A DNA stretch of 64,000 nt, taken from NCBI GenBank assembly GCA_033439265.1, contig JAVTVX010000013.1:312501-376500 (forward strand), written 5' to 3'. Each line of letters begins with the position of its first letter. Positions within the stretch are counted from its first letter, which is position 1. The DNA comes from Dillenia suffruticosa. Lineage: Eukaryota > Streptophyta > Magnoliopsida > Dilleniales > Dilleniaceae. The notes under the pieces were generated by a model that was given only the letters and a program-made list of their open reading frames with translations, did no database searches and was not told where the DNA came from. The position numbers and the translations under genes are program-made. Below are positions 23,700 to 34,937 of the stretch, in pieces.

Positions 23700-25100
23700 G
23701 ATTTGATCTGCGCAACAAATCATTTATAGCAAGTTAGCACACAAATAGGCTACTCAACTATTCTTAATTATGAGAGGAAGTTATTAGGAATATAAAAAGG
23801 TTGCCGACCATCGTTAATCGTCAAACAAAAACAAGAAACAATGAAAGTACTCTGTTTTTTTTTTTTTTTTTTTGGTACAAAAAGTATTTCAGGAAGAATA
23901 CCTACTAAATTAGATATTAGTTATCAACAATTAAACTGTTTTTAAGGATTCGGCCAATACCAAATTTGCTTCTAGCAGTTGTGCACTCATCTTCCCGGGG
24001 GGGGGGGGAAGAAAAGAAAATCTTCTTCACGATGATGCAAAGGTGCACCTTAGCAATACAAATATGCCATTCATAGTTCATTTTGGATTACAGCCGCACG
24101 AGATAACACCTTTCTGTCTTTTTTTTTTAGGTGAGACGAGAAATAACACATTTCTCTAACCAACTGCAAATATATGACTTGTGCCACACTTGGGTTCGAG
24201 TTCATTTCCGGAAAAATCTCGTTCCTCCCAGCCACCGGAAGATCAACTTTGTGCATCAACATGCTCTTTGATTTTTTTTTTTTTGTTCAATGAGATGTAA
24301 TCAAGTGAATTCGAATTGAAAAAGGGAAAATGAAAGTGGGGAGACTCTACCGTTTGACCTGTCTCTGAGGGACAAACGCTCTTTGATTGAGATATGTAGA
24401 ATTCTCAAATATATTTTTGGGTTATGATATCTATGAAAGAAATTGTAAGAAAACGTATCTCTAAAGCCATTAAAAGACAGAGATAGGGAAAGATTAGAAG
24501 CACAAACGTGAAAATAGAAAATACCTCAAATATAATAATTATTCAATGCTTGATTTTTTTTTTTTTTTTTGGTTGATTAATGGACTGTTTGGTCGGTTTC
24601 GTCCGGGTCTAAATTGGGCTATACAATGGCAACGACCAAACTTTACCCAATTCATAATGGAGTCAAGAATAATTGGGCCAAGATTGAGTGGGTTCAGTTG
24701 CAAATGAAATATGATTGGATCACGTTGAGAACAAATCCTAAGTTTGACCCTCTAAGTATTTGGGCCTCACGTGCCTGGTCCCAATTAACCCGGCTTCAAA
24801 CCAGTAGGGGCCAGGTTGCGTGACCTGGTCCATTCCAAAACCAGCTGCAGCTTAATATAAAAGAAAAAAAAATTCTCCCCGAGTCACGTGCTTTGCACGT
24901 TGGTAGCATGAGTGGGCCAATCCCGACAGAAACATCAATTTTGATAACGTTTAAGGATGAGAAGAGGGTATCCGAGACTTACTTTTACTATATTTGAATA
25001 AGGTTAATCGAAACCATAAATAAAAACAAAAAAAAAAATCAAATAGTTTGGGGACTAACTTGAAAAATGGTTGAAATTTAGGGTGTAATTTTGTATTTTT
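23700..25100. other. Spacer between dirigent genes 2 and 3
   Basis: No supportable gene. It holds poly(T) runs ending in GG (near 23875 and 24570), a G run near 24000, and a tRNA B-box-like gggttcgagttc near 24190. A 69-codon open frame at 24614 shows no family motif. G-box cores (CACGTG) are at 24768 and 24885, upstream of dirigent gene 3. Confidence 0.65.
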
Positions 25101-25105
25101 TTCAG

Positions 25106-25113
25106 TATAAAAG
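25106..25113 (+). promoter_or_regulatory. TATA box of dirigent gene 3
   Basis: TATAAAAG lies 59 bases before the ATG. Two G-box cores (24768-24773 and 24885-24890) upstream are possible bZIP or bHLH sites. A TTGAC W-box core occurs near 25128. Confidence 0.6.
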
Positions 25114-25164
25114 TGGCTTCGTGGTCCAGTTGACTGTAAGCATCCCCCCCTCCATCTCTCTCAC

Positions 25165-25749
25165 ATGGCAAATTCTACTGGTCCGAAGTTCTTTCTCCTC
25201 TTCTTCACACTCCTGGTCCTCTCAACTCTTTTGGCAACAGATGCAATACCACAACCCTTCTCTACAAGTCTCTCTCCAAAACAACTAGGCCTCAAACACC
25301 AAAAACTGAGCCACCTCCACTTCTACTTCCATGACACGGTGAGCGGGCGAGAGCCGACCGTAATCCTGGTCGCCGAATCACCCGCCTCCAAAACATCCAA
25401 AACCTTCTTCGGATCTGTTTTCACAATGGACGACCCGTTGACTCTCCAACCCGACCGGAACTCCACCCTAGTCGGCTATGCACAGGGCATATACGCCTCA
25501 GCGGATCAAAGGGAAGTCGGGCTCTTGATGGTTTTGAATTTCGTGTTCGTCGAAGGGAAATATAACGGGAGTAACTTAAGCATGTTGGGTCGGAACCCCA
25601 TTTTTGATGGAGTCCGGGAAATGCCGATTGTTGGGGGGTCGGGTCTGTTCCGGTTCGCAAATGGGTATGCTCGGGCTAAGACTCACACATTAGATTTGGA
25701 AACTGGTGACGCCATTGTGGAGTACAACGTCTTTGTCTTCCATTATTGA
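25165..25749 (+). CDS. Dirigent protein 3
   Basis: Single-exon gene, 194 residues, same subfamily as its two neighbours but clearly older in divergence. Residues 1-28 are a signal peptide. The core motifs are LHFYFHDTVSG (Asp57), MDDPLTLQPDRNSTLVG, GIYASADQREVGLLMVLNF, FVEGKYNGSNLSMLGRN, REMPIVGGSGLFRFANGYARA and the terminal EYNVFVFHY. The loop after VAESPA differs from proteins 1 and 2, which suggests a different substrate or stereochemical outcome. Its promoter has G-boxes that I did not see at genes 1 and 2. It is secreted by inference. The substrate is unknown. Confidence 0.94.
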   Translation: MANSTGPKFFLLFFTLLVLSTLLATDAIPQPFSTSLSPKQLGLKHQKLSHLHFYFHDTVSGREPTVILVAESPASKTSKTFFGSVFTMDDPLTLQPDRNSTLVGYAQGIYASADQREVGLLMVLNFVFVEGKYNGSNLSMLGRNPIFDGVREMPIVGGSGLFRFANGYARAKTHTLDLETGDAIVEYNVFVFHY

Positions 25750-26617
25750 GACCACTGCTCTGATTCTTTTGTCTTTAGTGTTTGCTTTTGGTCGCTTTAC
25801 TTATGTTAATGGAGACAAGATATAATTTGTGTTGCGTGTCCTTCAATCTTTCTCTTCATTTTCATTCTCTTTTCTCTCGTGAATTTGGAGGTATGGCAAT
25901 GGTCATGTAATCATTTTAAGGTACTTTGTCGTGAATTTAAAATTTTATTATAGAAAGAAAAATATCGTATGTATTTAAAATTATAATTTTAAAAATTAAA
26001 AATTATAATCAATATAATTTTTGGGAGTATAAGCTTTTGCTGCCACTGTGCTTGAACACAACCATGGACAGAGACCACAGGTTTATTTCGCCAATCAGAG
26101 TAGTGCCCCTCCCTTATTCGGCCTTTCCAAAAGGGCGGGGGTTACTTGCTATTCCACTTTGAATTTTTTTTTTGGGAGGGGGGGGGGGATCTTATGGATG
26201 GTACCTATACTCCAAATCACAAAATATAAAATCACGACTTTAAACTCATCTCTAATTTGAGGCCAAGGACTTTAAACTCAAGTTCAAATTTAAACATTCT
26301 CTTATTCCACCCAAAACTCATTCTGGCTTTTATTTGTTCTTTTTATACTTTATCCTTTTTTATTTTTTCGAGGCATCAAAGGCATCTGACATCGTAAGTA
26401 GAGGGAAATAGATTATAAAATACAAGAAGCCATTGCAAGAGAGGCTCCAAATCATCACCAAGACCTTTGCCTGAATCTTCACGTCCAATTCTTTAATATC
26501 TTTCTCCTCCTTTAAAAACCAAAAGAATGTTCCAAATGTTATTCTACTGACCATCTTCTCTCGTACCAATAAAGAACACTCCAAGAACATTTTAGTATTA
26601 CAATTAAAGTAGTGATT

Positions 26618-26639
26618 TTTTTTTTTTCTTTTGGTCCAG
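26618..26639 (-). repeat. Tail-only retroinsertion, copy 1
   Basis: About 22 bases, on the minus strand CTGGACC followed by an A-rich tail, flanked by attaaagtagtgatt (26603-26617) and attaaaatagtgatt (26640-26654), 14 of 15 identical. This looks like a reverse-transcription event that copied almost nothing but the tail. Confidence 0.5.
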
Positions 26640-27820
26640 ATTAAAATAGTGATTTATATGATCAGTGTTGATAGAGTGGGTTTCCTCTCTTCTGCCTGTC
26701 TGACTGAGAGTTTGAAACTGAGAAGTCTTGTAAGAAGTGAAATCTGTAAATGTAAATACCACCGGAGAGTGTTTTGACGGAAGAGATTCCAATACTCAAA
26801 TTAGAAACAGTAATTATGAAATATAGAAAATAACTTGAGAAGAAAAGTGTCTCGATTCTGTGTTGTCGGTGTGATTCCCCGAGAACTTACCTTGGAGGTC
26901 GTTGATATCGTGGTTATATATCCATGGTCCTTGCTTGAAGAGTTCTATAAGATATTAGGGGTGCTAAAACCCTAATTTTCATGTTGAGAGAGTATTGGGA
27001 ATCTTTGATATTATAGAGCCATAATCAAAGGTTTTCTTGAAGATATGCTATCTCGGAGAAGTCCCCGTTGTTGTAGGAGTTTTATTTATTTTTATTTATT
27101 TTTATTTTTTGGTTAGTGTTGTAGGAGTTTTATGCCTTATCAAGCCTCTTGAGGTATGTTTCCTTATTCTGAGAGATTATCTCAAGAGTGAAAAAAATTT
27201 TCATTCTCATAAAAGAAGTTTTGAATTCATTTAAAGATTTACTTTTTTTTAGATCATCTCAAATCACACTTATCCCATGGTCAAGAGAACTATGATAGCC
27301 AGATGTATGTGTGGGGAAGGCAAGTGACCGAGGAGTTTAAGTACTGAGGACCACGATGATCGAGGAGTTGCAGATCATTTGGTTTGGACTTGGCTCGATA
27401 GGCTTATTATAAAATTACGATCTTTTTGCCTTTTAGTAATGGGTCTTGGGTCATATACCATCAAGTGTATTTAATAACACTTTTTATATATATATATATA
27501 TATATAAATTAAATCTTAATAACAATTAAAGTTACCTACACTTTGTAATTCTAAAATCAGACCTCTTATTAGCTAAACTAGTTAGGGGAGACTTCGGGGA
27601 CTCAAAATCAGGGGTCGGACTGGAGTGATTATTTTTTTTGGGTACTATATAAATCGATATTCAAAATCATATTTTTATTAATTTGGTTCGGAATTTACAG
27701 TAACTCATTTAGGGAGCTACTCCTAATATAGTTTATTTCATATTTAAATAGTGAATCAAATTTAAGATTTTGATTAAAAAATTTAACGTTATATTCAATA
27801 AGGTTAAATAATCGTCGGTG

Positions 27821-27843
27821 ACGGTACCAAAAAAAAAAAATTT
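27821..27843 (+). repeat. Tail-only retroinsertion, possible copy
   Basis: The bases acggtacc followed by about a dozen A's sit between atcgtcggtg (27811-27820) and atcgttggtg (27844-27853), 9 of 10 identical. The short duplication makes this weaker than the copies at 26618 and 34924. Confidence 0.3.
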
Positions 27844-27921
27844 ATCGTTGGTGGACTGGAGCGACCATTTCCACGGGAGAAACACCCCATTTTGGACAGC
27901 TTACAAATTTTGATTGATCTT

Positions 27922-28073
27922 TGGGCCTGATTGACATTTAGCCCAACGAATGCTATGATTCTGGTCTGGCCTATTTACATCCGCTTGAAATGAGGAGAAC
28001 ACGCATGCGGATCCAATCTGGATCCAGACGAGGGATGAAACAAAGACAAGTGAGGACAGATGCGTTAGGGTTT
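27922..28073 (+). promoter_or_regulatory. Promoter elements of the membrane-protein gene
   Basis: TGGGCC at 27922-27927, AGCCCA (reverse of TGGGCT) at 27940-27945, and a telo-box (TTAGGGTTT, reverse AAACCCTAA) at 28065-28073. Site II elements with a telo-box are typical of plant housekeeping genes. I see no TATA box, which fits that class. Confidence 0.5.
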
Positions 28074-28155
28074 AACCGTCGGAACCGTAGAGAGCAAGCG
28101 AGCAAGCAAGACTGTGAGCGGCGTGTGGCAGCGCAGTGAAGGAAGAACACAACTA

Positions 28156-28432
28156 ATGGGAACGAGAGAAGTATACGAAGAGAAACTGAGAACCGGGAAT
28201 CTCCACCACGATCCTACCATCAATCCTGGTCTTGGATCTCCTCGTTGCCCTCGTTGTCTTTCTCTCTTAAATCCTGACTCTGTATTGCTCTCTCTCTTTC
28301 TCTCTTATATTTTATTTGCTAATTGGTGTTCGATTCGTATTTACGATCGATTGATTATGATGCTAATTTTTGAAACAGGGAAGAGGTGAATGGACTATCA
28401 CCTCCGCTCTCCACGACGCCACAGCCGTTGTA

Positions 28433-28471
<39 letters not shown>

Positions 28472-31468
28472 CTAATATTGTTTTAAATTCGGATTAATTA
28501 ATGTTATCGTCAAGTATGAATTCTACGCAGATATCTAATTTCAATTCACAAGCTCTCTATTGGCTGTTTTATTGTATGTTGTGTGCACTAAACCCTTGCA
28601 TTGAATATTTACGTCCAGTAACATTTATTAATCATCAATTCCAAGCTTGCTTTTGCGTTTGTGTGATTGCACCTAACAATTGGATCTGCCCAACCTCTGT
28701 TGCATGGACTCTTTTAGACATGATTGTGTTCCCGTTGTGTCAGACACAATATGATACGCCACTTAGTAACATAGAATAGGATAAAGTTTTCGGAGACTTG
28801 ACATCTCCCATCTCTGATGATGGTTGTATCCAAACTACATAGAATAGAACTTACTTGGTCATTCTATCAGATTTATTTATTTATTTATTTATTTTCTTTT
28901 TTGGTGGTGACCTGTTTGTGTCCAATGTTACTTGGACTTGGGAATGGGTTCGTGACTCTTTTCAACTAAATTTTGGCCAACATCCATAATGATATCCTTG
29001 TATTGTCCTGCCGACAATGGGGGTCCGGCTGGTCAAAGTGAAGAGTTCATGTAACATAGTGGCTTTGTGGATGTGGTTAAAAAAAATGTGAAAATTTTAG
29101 ATGGTATCATAGGAACAAATGTCTGTAGGTCATGGACAGTTTTAATTCTTATTTGTCTAACTATGGGAGTTTGTTAAAGTCAAAACTGAATTACTTCTAG
29201 GGTTTTCAAATGCCCCCTTTTCCCTTTTGATGGAGAATGTTGATGTTGTTCACACACAGGCTGGATCAGGTATTGGTGCGATGCTTAGTGCAGTTCATGG
29301 GTTCAATACAGGTAATAATTTTTTTTCCCTTATTTTCAAAGTTCTAAGTTGTAAACACCTCTTCTTACTGATAATGGTGTTCTCTAAATTTTAGGAATCC
29401 CATTTGTTCAGAAGCATGTGAATGGACCAAAGTGGCTTCCTTTTCTTGTTGGGGTACAATTCTTGTGCGCTATTTTCTTTTTTCTGTTCCAATTGACAGT
29501 CTAGTCTTTTTTATTGATTTTTCTGCATTTTCTTCTTTCTTCCAACAGCTTCCTCCCCTGCTGATGTTCTCTGCTGCAAGTGCTGTATTTGGAGGTTGGA
29601 TTATCGCTCTTTTTGAGACGCCATTACTGATTGAGTTGCTTCTTAGTCCCAACTCTTTGATGATTAAGAATTTTTTATCTCTACGTATCTATTAGACTTT
29701 TTGATTTATAAATTTGCTATCATGGGCTTTTTTCTGCCGATTCTATATCTATTGGATTTGTAAATTCAGAATTCTTGCTATAACAATCTGTGTGTGATTT
29801 AGTGTTTGACTTTGTCTCTCTGCATATTAAAGCTTGAAATCCCGATTAAAATAAAAAAAAATGTCCATTGAAGTTTAAAATTCAAAATTTTCCCTATCAT
29901 GATCTTGCTGACCTTTCTTCCCTCTTTGACTGCTCTTTGTGTGGCACCTTCATTGCCAATTAATACTATCATCTTGCAACATGTATTAATGTTCAGTAAA
30001 CTTATGAATACAAAGAGTAACTAGTGGTGTTGGCATTTTTTTTTAAGTTCTTACAGAAATGACCAAGGTGGTTTGGAATCATTTGATCATGGTACTTTAC
30101 GTTTTATTTAATTTTAGTCTTTGTTTGTTGGTTTGACTTTCGATTTTTATGTTTAACATGATTAAATGGTGGAGTATGTTGAGTGCTCTATTTGACTTAA
30201 GCTCCACGTCTTCACATTTATCAATTTCACTAACTGGCTTTGAGAGACAATGACCTTTCCTGGAAATGGTGTAGGGATTCAATTGCTTGTGTCTTTCATT
30301 ATTCGAGCCATATGGTTCCAAATTTAGGTAATGGAGTAGGGGATCTTACCATTTAATATGTTATAAATTGTTAAGGAGTCCCTATTACAGGCACTCATAA
30401 TTTTTCCAGGGCAGTAAATGTTTTGTTTTTCCAGGGCAGGATTATTACAGGCACTCATAATTTGGGGGAGGAGTTTGGCATTAAAGGAAGAAATGGAAAC
30501 AGATACATAGCCAATGACGTTTAACAGTCTCATCCTTTATTTGCTTGCTAATGCTTCTAGTTCTTCTAGAGGTCTTAGGCAATGGGACATTTTATATTTA
30601 TACACTTTTTTTCTTCCCCGTGGATGTTCTCAGTTTGATGCTTGTTCTAGTGTTGGAGGTGGGATGATCGGGGTTTTACATGGGAAGGAGAGCTCTTGGA
30701 ATGAGGATTTTTGATATTTTGGTTGCTGATTCTCTGATATTAGTGTTTAAAACCAACCTTGAATTACAAGGAACATAAGAGTAGAAGGAAATGAGAAAGC
30801 TTCTTCCTCAAGTCCTGCCATGATTGTGCACTTAACAAATGTTGCCTGAAATTGGTGGTGATTTAATTATTGATTGTGCCCAAGCCAAAACCTTAGCCAG
30901 TTTTTTTGGGCTTTTAGGTGGTTGGCCTTTCTTGGTTCAGCCTCTTGGGGGTCAAGTACAGTGAGAAAGTGGTTTGAGATCATGTAATTATTCTGATTAA
31001 CAGGCTGAAGTGGTCATCTTCTGCAAGCCGGTCCAACTTGGGTTTAAATCTATGCTTAGAACTTGTTATTGTTCTTCGCAAAAAAATTGTATTCTCCTAA
31101 ATTTATGAAGTCCTTTTTTTAAAAAAAAAAATCTTTTATTTGATTTTTTCTTGATACACGTTTATGAATGAATGGCTTGCATAGAACCTAATTTGGCTTT
31201 AATTCCTGCTGTAGCGGCCTTTGTGTCATCCAAGCTTCACTACACTCATCTTGCTTGCTTAGCATATATCCCTATATTTTGATTTTCTTGTTTTCAAATT
31301 ATTAACATTGGCATTAAAATTGTAGGATATGCACTTCCGAAGTTTGCTCAACTCACCGTGACTTCATATTATGCATCCTCAAGTGCCTCTCATTATGGGG
31401 TTTCACTACTTACCAGACATATCGAAGAAGCCCACACTTCCCATACTCGGCCAGAAAGACTCAGATGA
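28156..31468 (+). CDS. Conserved plant membrane protein of unknown function
   Basis: Six exons: 28156-28281, 28379-28429, 29260-29311, 29395-29453, 29549-29594 and 31326-31468, with GT-AG borders and matching phases, giving 158 residues. The start MGTREVYEEKLRTGNLHHDP, then GLGSPRCPRC with a Cys31-X2-Cys34 pair, precedes GEWTITSALHDATAV and a Gly/Ala-rich hydrophobic segment (about 60-77). A second hydrophobic stretch (91-112, PFLVGLPPLLMFSAASAVFG) follows. The polar C-terminus contains YYASSSASHYGVSLLTRHIE. I recognise this as a protein conserved across plants, but know no assigned role. The single CXXC could bind metal only with a partner or dimer. Introns 2 and 5 are long (0.8 and 1.7 kb). 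An ATG at 28114 is in frame, but the conserved start is at 28156. Confidence 0.85.
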
Positions 31469-31576
31469 TCTGCTACAGTTAGTCAGAGGCGCAGAACAGA
31501 GTCTGATTCACTTATTGCTTTTGTAAGCTATCCTCCATTGTCAGCTAGTGTTACATAGAACGTGTAAATTGCTACT

Positions 31577-31677
31577 ACAACAACAACAACCCGAGCTTTA
31601 ATCCCAATAATTTGGGGTCGGCCTTTTGAGAGACAAGCATGGAGATATATAAAAAAAAAATAATAATAATAAATAAA
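31577..31677 (-). repeat. 101-base LINE 3'-end insertion with 25-base TSD
   Basis: Read on the minus strand it ends CCCCAAATTATTGGGATTAA then AGCTCGGGTTGTTGTTGTTG, the same 3' end as the LINE in the RMC1 intron. The flanks at 31552-31576 and 31678-31702 match in 24 of 25 bases, including aacgtgtaaattgctacta without a mismatch. This is a severely 5'-truncated insertion just after the membrane-protein gene's stop codon, probably in or near its 3' UTR. Confidence 0.8.
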
Positions 31678-34321
31678 ACATACAACGTGTAAATTGCTAC
31701 TATGTTTATCTATTACCTTCTTCATATTCTATATATATCCTAAAACTCATTATGATGTTTATATTGATTAAATATATATTTCTTATTTCATTGTTGCTTT
31801 CCCTTTGAGCAAGGTTATATGAATGGATTTGTTTTCTGGTTGGCTTGAAAGTGGGAGTTTATTGGTCATAATCATTTTCATCTATATCATGAAATATGTT
31901 GGTCTAGGAAAAGGAAATGCATGGCAGTGTTGGGGCTACATATTATAGATTGTTGGCATGTGAGAATGGTTTGGCCAGTGGCATTGTCATTTTGATTGTT
32001 CCAACGTTTACTTAATCATATATTAATATTTTTGCGACGTCATATTTCATCGATCTGCAACACTGTATTGTAAAGTAGTATGTAGATTTATCAGGCGGCC
32101 GTAGAGTTCAACTCCAGTGTGGAAATTTGTAAAGCGCAATAATAAAGGTGTTCAATGTGCTGACTTCTAGGCAAGATTTTAGGTACAACCACAAGATACA
32201 CACAAGATACTCACGTGAAGTTGAATCATTGGTACTGTCTCTGCTCTCTATCTTTATTGAAGGTGGTCTCCGGCTCCTGCAGAGTTTTAACTTAAGACCA
32301 GCCACATGTAGCAGCTATTCAGGTCAGCTTGTTGCTTACTGCCTTTTTTTGGGTAACTTCTTGGATTATTTATCTGTTGGATTGGAGCCAAAACTCTTTT
32401 AAAGTAGAACTATTTGGTTGATGGTGAGAACCTGGCTGGTTTAGGAGTCCAAATTCCTTTGTGAGGTTTGGGTTGGTCTGGTTGTTTGATCTTGAATCTT
32501 TTTCATATATTGACATAATTCATCAGTCTTTGTGGGCCTTTCTGTTTGTCAATGTTTTATTTTGGCACTGTCTTTGTTTGTCTCATTATCTTGATTCATC
32601 TGACACTCTAGTGGAGCAGTAAGTCCTATTATGTGCATTTGATTTGTCTCCTGAAATCCCTTGTTCCAATCTCGGGACTCATTATCTTGGTTTAAAGGCT
32701 GTAAGCTGTGTTCTCATTCCCTTTTTGAAGTGTTCACTAGTCTTTGTGGACAGCTAAACTCCGGGTTTTTTACTAATCAGATTGTGTTCTGAGTCCTTTT
32801 TCCAGTGCTTTCCACTCCTATCACTCTTTGGTTTAAGGCTAACTATTGACCAAATCTGGAAAGTCCCTGGGATTTGAGGTGTGTGACCATAATGTTAAAC
32901 CCTAGAATTGATCTGAATATGATAATTTTTTCCATGCTTGTACATGGGAGAGAGTTTAAAACAACTTTATAGTGCTAATATCTATTCTGTCCGGAAAGTC
33001 TAGGCTCTACTCAGTGGAGGAGGGGGGGGGGAGTTTTATGGTAAAATATTAAAATGTAATATTTCGAGTAAATTTTGCTCATATAATATTTCCCCTTTTT
33101 ATATTTATTGGTTGAAAATAAACTTTACTGGATAATCAATCTTTAAAGTTTCAAAAGATCCCTCCAATGCATATTCTCCGCTGCTCTCTCGTCCCAAAGG
33201 TAGATGTATCTCACTAAGCAAAATGTGCAAACTCCAAAAATTATGGCAACTATAGCATGCAATCAAGTGGAGGAGCAAATTCTTGATTGAAGATGTATAA
33301 ACTTGAATTTGCTGTTTCTACGGTAGAGGAACTTTTGATATTAAGGGAAAAAATAATTCGAATCTAGTGCAGAAAATGGAGGCGGGAGGTTTGGATCTAC
33401 AATGCTTTTCGAATAGAGTCAAGTAATTGTAAAGTTGTATGAACTCAGAAATTTCTCTAGAATTGGAGAACTCTGTAAGTCGACAATCACACTGGAACTG
33501 GGGCTTTTCCATTGATCAAATTTGACACGAGAAAAGAAAAAAAAAAAAAAAAACTCTATCTAATGCGGGTCTTGATCAAAACAAGCAAAGCTCTCTCTCT
33601 CTCTCTCTACCATGCTTATTAGGGTTCAGGAGATACGGTAAGTGACTGTTCCGGTTCAATTCCTGATCCATTTATTATTATTATTATTATTTTTTTTTTG
33701 GTGAAGAAGAAAAAAAAAAAAAAAATTGGAACTCTAAGAAAGGGCGAGAGGAAGAAGAGTATGGATTGTCGCCCTCAAAAGTTAAAATCTCAATATTTCC
33801 TCCAGAGAGATGAATATCTCCCCTTTTTCACCCGTTTATAGGTACTATTTTTTACCCTATTTTTCCTCCATCGCTGGTATTTATCATAGTTCTTGCATGG
33901 CTTACATTTTAACCGCGATCTTGCTGGTCTAACACAAAATTCTAAAATTCAACTATTATTGTTAATAAAGAAAAAGGAGACTCATGGTATTTTAATTTCT
34001 ATTATTTTTTTTTTTTACTAAATCACTTAAATACTATTTTTTTTTTCAGTTGAGAAAAGTAAAAAGTTGAAATAGAAGTATTTTTAAATAAACTCTCTAC
34101 GGTTTTATGATAATTACTTCACTACTACCAAACTCTAAATTCTCCCCAAATTTTCTCTCATAATTCTCACACTATTTCCAACCTTAAAACTTACATTCCT
34201 CCTCCTCCTCCTTATTTTTGTTTTTTATTTTTTTTTTATTTTTACCTGCTCTGCACACTGTGTATCCCTAACCTAAACCTAGAAATTTGTGATTCTCTCT
34301 GAACTCTTAACAGGTGTACGT

Positions 34322-34324
<3 letters not shown>

Positions 34325-34352
<28 letters not shown>
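34325..34352. repeat. (AT)14 microsatellite
   Basis: Fourteen perfect AT units followed by a T run. Confidence 0.95.
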
Positions 34353-34355
<3 letters not shown>

Positions 34356-34731
34356 TTTTATACCTTGACTTGGTTATCACTCAGTGTCTGGAGTTTCGTC
34401 TCGATTAATCTGAATCGATTATTATAGGGCCTGATTGGGAATAGATCTTCCAATATTTTTTTTTTTCACGTGCAAGAGTAGTCGAACTCCAATGTAATAT
34501 GGACTATAATTTTGGTTGTATTGAGTTATCAATGTAATATGGACTGCTCATTCCAATAACATCAAATTTCATTTCTTAGACAGGAACTACTCCACTGCCT
34601 TGAAAGAGTTTCATAACTTTGGCACCTATCGCGCATGTTAGCATCATAGCTGTAGAAACTGTCTACGTCGTTTACAAACTTTATGTGGCCCTTTGTGGGC
34701 CGATGTTCCTTTAATTCCACTGGTCAGTTTG

Positions 34732-34792
<61 letters not shown>
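34732..34792. repeat. CT microsatellite with one interruption
   Basis: About thirty CT units broken once by TT. It produces long artificial Leu-Ser and Arg-Glu open frames on the two strands. Confidence 0.95.
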
Positions 34793-34795
<3 letters not shown>

Positions 34796-34923
34796 CTCTG
34801 AAACAAAGTGAGTTGACAGAGAAAGCGAGTGGTCCTAAAACTAAAATGATAGTTGTGTGGGTGAAGATATGTAAATGGTGGACTCTTGCCTTCACAAAGT
34901 CTTTGTTATGCCTCCTCTTTTAT

Positions 34924-34937
34924 TTTTTTTTTGGTCA
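34924..34937 (-). repeat. Tail-only retroinsertion, copy 2
   Basis: Fourteen bases, on the minus strand TGACC followed by nine A's, lie exactly between two perfect 18-base direct repeats ttatgcctcctcttttat (34906-34923 and 34938-34955). The length and perfection of the duplication fit a recent LINE-type target-site duplication. Confidence 0.6.

Larger units (their letters stand above)
25750..27920. other. Intergenic region between dirigent gene 3 and the membrane-protein gene
   Basis: No supportable gene. Short open frames (26360-26792 minus, 27037-27234 plus) are AT-biased and show no domain. It contains a G run near 26176, a TA repeat near 27488-27506, and two very short poly(A)/poly(T) insertions listed separately. 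Confidence 0.65.

Noticed and set aside
24141..24260. Possible tRNA or SINE around gggttcgagttc
   Set aside because: Only a B-box-like motif is present. I could not find a matching A box, acceptor stem or TSD.
24614..24823. 69-codon open frame between dirigent genes 2 and 3
   Set aside because: It has no motif, start context or splice signals, and sits in otherwise unremarkable intergenic DNA.
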